From: Hygrocybe punicea
Lineage: Eukaryota > Basidiomycota > Agaricomycetes > Agaricales > Hygrophoraceae
Direction: 5' to 3'
Length of the DNA stretch: 64,000 nt
NCBI GenBank assembly: GCA_963556145.1
Contig: OY744473.1
Location: 1 to 64,000, forward strand
Numbering within the stretch: position 1 is the first letter of the stretch; each line of letters opens with the position of its first letter. The notes beneath the pieces were generated by a model. The model did not search any database. It had not been told where the DNA came from and was given only the letters and a program-made list of their open reading frames with translations. A program made the translations under genes and the position numbers. This document shows, piece by piece, positions 58,701 through 64,000 of this stretch.

Positions 58701-59662
58701 ACCCCTATCGCATATTGTTCGCATGACACCGCTTCAATGCAGTACCCAACGACTTGTTCCCACAGCTTGTCACTCGTGCCATGACTCGAAACCTGGACCC
58801 ACATTCATTTAACCTTTTCCATCTTTCATCTTGATACCTCCCACACTCGTTTACAATGATACCCTTTCTTGGACGAATACCGACATCAGGTGGATTGCAT
58901 TGTTCCACAGACAGGACAAGACATTGCTCCTCGATACGTCATCGACACAGACATCATCATCCGGTACAGCTTATGCTGTTCACATGTCTGACCTCGACTA
59001 TCCCACCATCCTAGTTGGTTTTCCCTCCATACATTCCTTTGTTTTCCTTTATATCGACCTTTCGCTATGTCCCCGCTACCTCAAGACACTCTCATCACCA
59101 ATCCTACACTGGACGATACCCATCTTCGACCCGACCGTGCAATGCACTTGCCAGACTGCGCACTTGCCTGTTACAGCAAGTGTAGACCCCGAATAGGCAA
59201 TTCTGCACATCACATGATCCGATGACAAATCATCCGAGTCATCCGGACCCCCTCTATTCCTCAATGACACCTGGGCCTCCAGTTGGATCGCGAGAACATC
59301 GACATGAGGACGCCTCATGTCCGCCTCATGGTGAAAACATGGTGTAGTTGGACATGTTGTAGCTTCATGGTTGGATTCCCATTTACCTCCCCTCAAGTCC
59401 ATACACTATATCTACTGTCCTTGTTGTTGGTTCGGACTTTTTCTTCTTTTCCTTTCCTTACGTTTAGTCTGGTTCTTGGGGCAGACTCATCTTGTTTTGG
59501 GTAACCCCCACGGCTCGCAATGACATTAGACCTTGACCCCCCCTTCTTAGCAGTGTTGTCTTAGCTATAAGCAACAATGAAAACTGCTGTCCTCTCCTCT
59601 GGAATCCGATCCCTAGTTAAGTTGATTGTTGCCGGAGCCCGCTGTAGAAGCGATCCGTAACA
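55797..59662 (+). repeat. Solo LTR of the 32459-38786 family, interrupted by a TRIM
   Basis: TGTTAC at 55797 and GTAACA ending at 59662, flanked by the 5-bp duplication CATGG (55792-55796 and 59663-59667). Without the inner insertion its length is about 1650 bp, close to the 1638-bp LTRs, but it is clearly more diverged from them. It has no internal region, so LTR-LTR recombination has removed the rest. Confidence 0.92.
56394..58603 (+). mobile_element. TRIM-like LTR element nested in the solo LTR
   Basis: Direct repeats of 158 bp (56394-56551 and 58446-58603) start TGTAGTAG and end CCACTCCA. A 4-bp duplication ACGG flanks the element (56390-56393 and 58604-58607); the unbroken LTR copies have a single ACGG here. 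A purine run AGGAGGAGGGGCACT precedes the right repeat, fitting a polypurine tract. The 1.9-kb interior is C-rich, with degenerate repeats of about 180 bp, a GAGAACC-type tandem repeat at 58020-58125 and a duplicated CGATGGACGATATGGTCCCG block. No polymerase or gag motif is present; the 311-codon frame is low complexity. Confidence 0.85.
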
Positions 59663-60661
59663 CATGGCTTGCATTAGTGCATGACATTGTCATTTCGCCA
59701 TCCACTCTCTCCCGGAACCTTATTGAAGCTGGTCTCACCTGAAAGATCCTTCACAAAATGGCCATTGAACGAGACGAGCAACTCCGAGAAGAATGGCGTG
59801 AATCCTTGCGGAACGACTTTCAAGGCGATGGCTCAGAATTCATTGCAATAGACGAAACAAGCAAGAACGAGCTGACCTTTGCTCGTCGCTATGGCAGGTC
59901 AATGAGGGGTGAATCTGCCAATCTTACCGATGTCTTTGTGCGTGGCGATCGGTACTCCCTTGTTGCAGCAATGACCACAGAAGGATACATTGCGGCACAT
60001 GCTGTCGGAGGGTCATTTGATTCCTACGAGTTTTACAACTTTATAGCTGAGGAAGTGGTGGGTCTTTTCATGGGCTTATTGCAGGAATTTGCTTGCATAT
60101 ACTCACTCTTTTGTTCAGGTACCCCAAATGAATCCCTTTCCAGCCGAACGATCTGTGCTAGTACTCGACAACTGCCGGATCCACCATAACGAGGCCCTGG
60201 TTGACCTTGTTCGAAGTGCTGGTGAGACAATCTATTGAGTACTCGTATTTACTAATTCCTTTCTCAGGTTGCTTGATCTTATATCTCCCGCCGTATTCCC
60301 CAGATTTGAACCCCATTGAGGAGTCCTTTAGCACCCGTATGTGTGCTCTGATCTGCTCAACAGATGCTGATACCATCTCTCAGTTAAAGCCTACCTCCGT
60401 CGTCACGGACATACTATCCGTCGTGAGGAAGACCCTGTCACAGCGCTGTTGGAGGCATGCAGTTGTATCAAACCGGATATGTGTAAAGAGTGGTTTCGTC
60501 ATGCAGGGTATATTGCATAGATAGAAGTTTATTGTGTCTGTTCTCAGCGGTTCTCAGCGAATACAAATTTGATTTCAAAACATGATGAAAGTGTACAAAG
60601 CGAAACGAAAGCGAAGGACAGAAAACAGGTCTACAAAGCTAAACAAATGTGAGAGACAGCA

Positions 60662-63600
60662 TTATTCTACTGTTTTACCCTCGTTCCTTGCATCACAAAA
60701 CATACCATGTGCGATGAGAAATTCTTTCCATCCAAGAGTAGAAAATCCTACACTCTTCCATTCGACATCCTGAAGGGACTCGACAATCTTGTTCCCAGGG
60801 TTGTATCCAAGTTCGTATAGTTTCTGTTTGCTGGAATTGGATATGTTGTACGTTGCGCAAAAACGGTCCAGGGAAGCATCGCAACCTGAATACTCTTGTC
60901 TTGCAGGAGCACCCATTGGCGAGTAGCCGAAGTAAGGAGGGTAATAGCCAGGTGGAGGGTAGTACTGATGTGCTTTATAAGAATGTTGCTGCAAAGCATT
61001 TGGATGCGGCTGAGGAACGTATAAAGGCTGGTTGAATTGCGAGGCATGGTTGGATTGCGAGAGCTGATTGAAAGGAAGCTGATGGAACTGGTTGAACTGT
61101 GGCAGTGGCTGATGAAACTGATTGAACTGGTCAAACTGCGATAACGGCTGATGAAACTGTGATGATGGCTGAGTAAACTGGTTGAGCTGCAATGCTGGCT
61201 GATGGAACTGTGGAGGAGGAGGAGGAGGAGGAGGAGGAGCCGATTGTTGTTGCGAAGATTCTATGAGCTCTTTGTGATACTTGACGAATTCTTGAATAGG
61301 GGCGCGAGGATCTGGACGAGGTATATTGAGTTTGCATTCGTCGCCGAAATGCTTTGAGGTTGGCGGTGATTTGAGGTCAGCGCTTCCAGCTGCCTGGTTT
61401 GATATGTCACAACATTGCAATCAAATGAATTGATATGTAGCTTACAATTGCATTTGCCCAAATCTGTAACCTCAGCGGGGTGAGCTCCCAGCGCCGCTTT
61501 CCATCCTCATACACACGTTTGCCTGGATATAAAGGACAATTGTCGATCGGATAGTGTTCCTCGAGCGCTTGGTGATGTTTGGAACCACCAGAAGTGAGAC
61601 CTGCCTGTCAACCTCGAACATAAGACGTCTTGGAGCATTGGAGGCAATAAAACTTACAATTTGGCTTTTCCGTGATAGATCTTCTGGTTGTTGCGAAGAA
61701 ACCTCCTCTTCAAAGTCGAGCGGCTCAAGTACTTGGCTGTTACGGATCGCTTCTGCAGCGGGCTCGCTTCTGCAGCGGGCTCCGGCAACAATCAACTTAA
61801 CAGGGGGGCGGTTTCCAGAGGGAAGAACAGCAGTTTCATTGATAGATAACACTGCTACAAGGGGGGAGGTTCATGGTCTAAAGTCATTGCGAGCCGTGGG
61901 GGTTACCCAAGACAAGGGGGTCTGCCCCAAGAACCAGACTAAACGTAAGGAAAGGAAAAGAAGAAAAAGTCCGAACCAACAACAAGAACAGTATATATAG
62001 TGACTGGTCTTGAGGGGAGGTAAATAGAAATACAACCATGAAGCTACAACATGTCCAACTCCACCATGTGTTCACCATGAGGCGTACATGAGGCGTCCTC
62101 ATGTCGATGTTCTCGCGATCCAACTGGAGGCCCGGGTGTCATTGAGGAATAGAGGGGGTCCGGATGACTCGGATGATTTGTCATCGGATCATGTGATGTG
62201 CAGAATTGCCTATTCGGGGTCTACACTTGCTGCAACAGGCAAGTGTGCAGTCTGGCAAGTGCGTTGCATGGTCGGGTCGAAGATGGGTATCGTCCAGTGT
62301 GGGGTTGGTGATGAGAGTGTCTTGAGGTGGTGTGGATGTAATGGCAAGGTCGGTATGAAAGAAAATGAAGGAATGTATAAAGGAAAAAACCAACTAGGAC
62401 AGTGGGCTGGTCGAGGCCAGACATGTGAACAGCACAAGCTGTACCGGATGATGATGTCTGTGTTGATGACGTATCGAGGAGCGATGTCTTGTCCTGTTTG
62501 TGGAACAAGAAGGTCCACTTGATGTCGGTATTCGTCCAAGAAAGGGTATCATTGTAAACGAGTGTGGGAGATATCAAGGTTATGGAAAAGGTTAAATGAA
62601 TGTGGGTCCAGGTTTCGAGTCATGGCATGAGTGACAAGCTGTGGGAACAAGTCGTCGGGTACTGCATTGAAGCGGTGTCGTGCGAACAATATGCGATAGG
62701 GGTTGGTTCACTGTTTGGGAAGTCGTATGGTCTGTGGTCGAAGTCCAAAAGAATGTGCTTCAGCAATGGTCGGATTAGAGAGAACAGTGAAATGTCCCGT
62801 GATCGAGGATTGTTCAGAGTTCGCATGCAGGTGAGGAATGTCGTCGGATCGTCAGGGAGGATAATGGTAGGCACAGGGTACGAAAGTGGAAACCATATAT
62901 CCAGGAATGGCAATTGTCAATTACGTGTCGATATATTGTCGAGGTGGAAGTCAGAAGTATCAATGGTGGAAGGGTTTCGGTGCCGATGCCAAAGATAGAA
63001 CATAACAAGGTAAAAACCGATCAGGAAGGTGATGGCGATGCTGCCAATGATGATTACGGTAATTAGCTGTGTTGGGAGTACAGCCATTGTAAATCGGTTT
63101 GTTGTGGGATGAAGTCAACAATATGTCAGGGCAAGGGAAAAGACAATAGCAATGATGTCCGTCGGCAAGGAGACTATTCGGGTACAGCAAGGTCACGTGG
63201 GATATGTCCATGGTCGGTCTGGATTGTTCTAGAAGAAGAAAGGATGAAAAGAGAACAAGAACAAGAATAAACAATGATGTCCAAAAGAAGACAAAAGGTA
63301 AAGGGGAACAAAAAAGGAAGGTATGGTAAAGTGGAATCGTCATCATGGGTAGCGGAGTCGGAATCGGAGTTGCGGAGTTGAAAAATGTAACATTGGTCAT
63401 CTTCACCAGTGTGCCACGTCTGGGGTAGTAAATGTCAGATTGATAGATAATGTAGCGCATATACTTACAATATCCGGCTTGGGCGGTGGTGGCATGTAAA
63501 TGAAGATCACAGCCTCCCCTTTTTTTGCCTTCGCAGCAGAAATCATAACGTTGTAGCCAATGTTGTTCGTTACAAGCTTGCGTTGCCCTTTGAGTGGTGT

Positions 63601-64000
63601 CTCGAAACGCCACTGCATTTTCAATACATTGATTGCGTCAATTTGGCAGGGTGTTGTTTTTGCAATAGCACGAGAAAAGGTTTCGAAATCTGTGTTGCTG
63701 TCAAGGACAAATGGGGCACGCTGGAGGGTTCGAAGTGACGAGGCTGGGTCTGGTTTACCACGCAATTTTTTCATTCCTGCAGCAGGGGGTGTTGAACTTT
63801 CAATAAATAGGTAAAAGGTGATGGGTTTTGAGGGCTCAGCATCATCATCTGAACCTTCAAGGCTATCGCTGATTTTGTCGGTCTTGGTCTTTTTCTTTGA
63901 GAGGACTTTCTTCCCCTTCTTTGTTTTTTTGGGCCCTAGTTCATCTTGTTGATCGGCCTTCCTCTTCCCCTTTCGTGAATGGTTGTGTTCTCTGGTTCCT
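60662..64000 (-). pseudogene. Agaric orphan gene with Gln/Phe-rich repeats, split by a reversed solo LTR
   Basis: Minus-strand gene entering from the right edge. First a Lys-rich basic/acidic segment (KRKADQQDELGPKKTKKG), then a conserved-looking domain (LQRAPFVLDSNTDFETFSRAIAKTTPCQIDAINVLKMQWRFETP, LVTNNIGYNVMISAAKAKKGEAVIFIYMPPP). After the LTR (61738-63392): VLEPLDFEEEV, DGKRRWELTPLRLQIWANAI, a poly-Pro run, FHQPLSQFDQFNQ-type repeats, and a C-terminal SAM-like helical segment (LDRFCATYNISNSSKQKLYELGYNPGNKIVESL, GWKEFLIAHGMF), stop at 60662. Omitting the LTR and one pentamer keeps the frame. Function is unknown; such genes are multi-copy in agarics and may be transposon-derived. Confidence 0.6.
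61738..63392 (-). repeat. Solo LTR, reverse orientation, 1655 bp
   Basis: Same family as the 1638-bp LTRs but on the minus strand, very similar in sequence, and 17 bp longer because CGCTTCTGCAGCGGGCT is tandemly doubled near 61748-61781. Flanking pentamers are TTGGC (61733-61737) and TTGGT (63393-63397), a target duplication with one later change. It interrupts the orphan gene. Confidence 0.92.

Larger units (their letters stand above)
55524..60520 (+). pseudogene. DDE transposase (Tc1/mariner-like, DDE_3), split by a solo LTR
   Basis: ATG at 55524 begins a helix-turn-helix region (NDIKECALKLWDSGWEVEDIYSTLSISRPSIYRW). After the LTR insertion (55797-59662 plus a CATGG duplication) the frame continues LALVHDIVISPSTLSRNLIEAGL, a TGA, then FIAIDETSKNELTFARRYGR, intron 60058-60118, RSVLVLDNCRIHHNEAL, a second intron, YLPPYSPDLNPIEESFS, a third intron (GTATGT...CTCAG) and the end EWFRHAGYIA with TAG at 60518-60520. 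The D, D and E catalytic residues are visible. Without the LTR it would need only the TGA (probably from CGA) to be undone, so inactivation is recent. Terminal inverted repeats were not found. Confidence 0.88.

Noticed and set aside
1..64000. tRNA, rRNA or other standard RNA genes
   Set aside because: None was recognised by eye; a covariance-model scan would be needed to exclude a tRNA.

Overview
The window looks like a transposon-rich, repeat-dense piece of a mushroom-forming fungal (Agaricomycete basidiomycete) genome. The signs are introns of about 50-70 nt inside recognisable genes, a fungal-type cytochrome P450, a Crinkler-type effector, TPR and single-pass membrane proteins of agaric type, Helitron and Penelope-like retroelements, and almost no compact intact genes. 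Bacterial notions such as operons and ribosome binding sites do not apply.

Layout. 1-5770 is an 80-bp satellite of about 72 copies. 5953-8328 (minus) is a Crinkler (CR) effector gene with two tandem ubiquitin-like headers, a nuclease-like domain and a kinase-like domain. 8521-12531 carries two gene relics: the C-terminus of HMG-CoA reductase and a TPR gene resembling Ypp1/TTC7. 12.5-21.6 kb is a mosaic of at least eight tandem-repeat families, including a 225/233-bp repeat that carries a T-shaped nested hairpin with covarying stems and a roughly 42-bp palindrome array. Two unrecognised gene relics lie among them. 21.9-29.4 kb is an endonuclease-less Penelope-like retroelement (PLE) with a gag-like RGG-box ORF, a reverse transcriptase, a DEDDh 3'-5' exonuclease and a 58-codon ORF. 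Its RT gene is split by a 2.67-kb Helitron and an 849-bp fold-back element, and removing either insertion restores the frame exactly. 32459-38786 is a very young LTR element with 1638-bp LTRs and no gag-pol. 39.5-43.8 kb holds a TPR gene and, upstream on the same strand, a Crinkler-kinase relic fused to a BRR2 helicase fragment. 44.0-46.5 kb holds a PD-(D/E)XK-type orphan and a membrane protein gene. 46.6-48.4 kb is a P450 relic followed directly by a YJU2/CWC16 splicing-factor relic. 50.9-53.8 kb is a 5'-truncated condensin subunit 3 (CAP-G) gene. 54.2-55.4 kb holds two divergent small genes. 55.5-60.5 kb is a DDE transposase split by a solo LTR that itself contains a TRIM-like element. 60.7-64.0 kb is an agaric orphan gene split by another solo LTR in reverse orientation.

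Overall reading: two processes dominate. One is nested transposition with clean target-site duplications, which allows relative dating. The other is accumulation of intron-containing fragments of housekeeping genes (HMGR, Ypp1-like, BRR2, YJU2, CAP-G, P450), which implies DNA-level duplication rather than retrocopying. The most interesting items are the multi-ORF PLE with an exonuclease, the double-headed Crinkler gene, and the covarying T-shaped repeat. Intron boundaries were inferred by eye from GT/AG signals and frame continuity. Family names rest on recalled conserved motifs, not on a database search.
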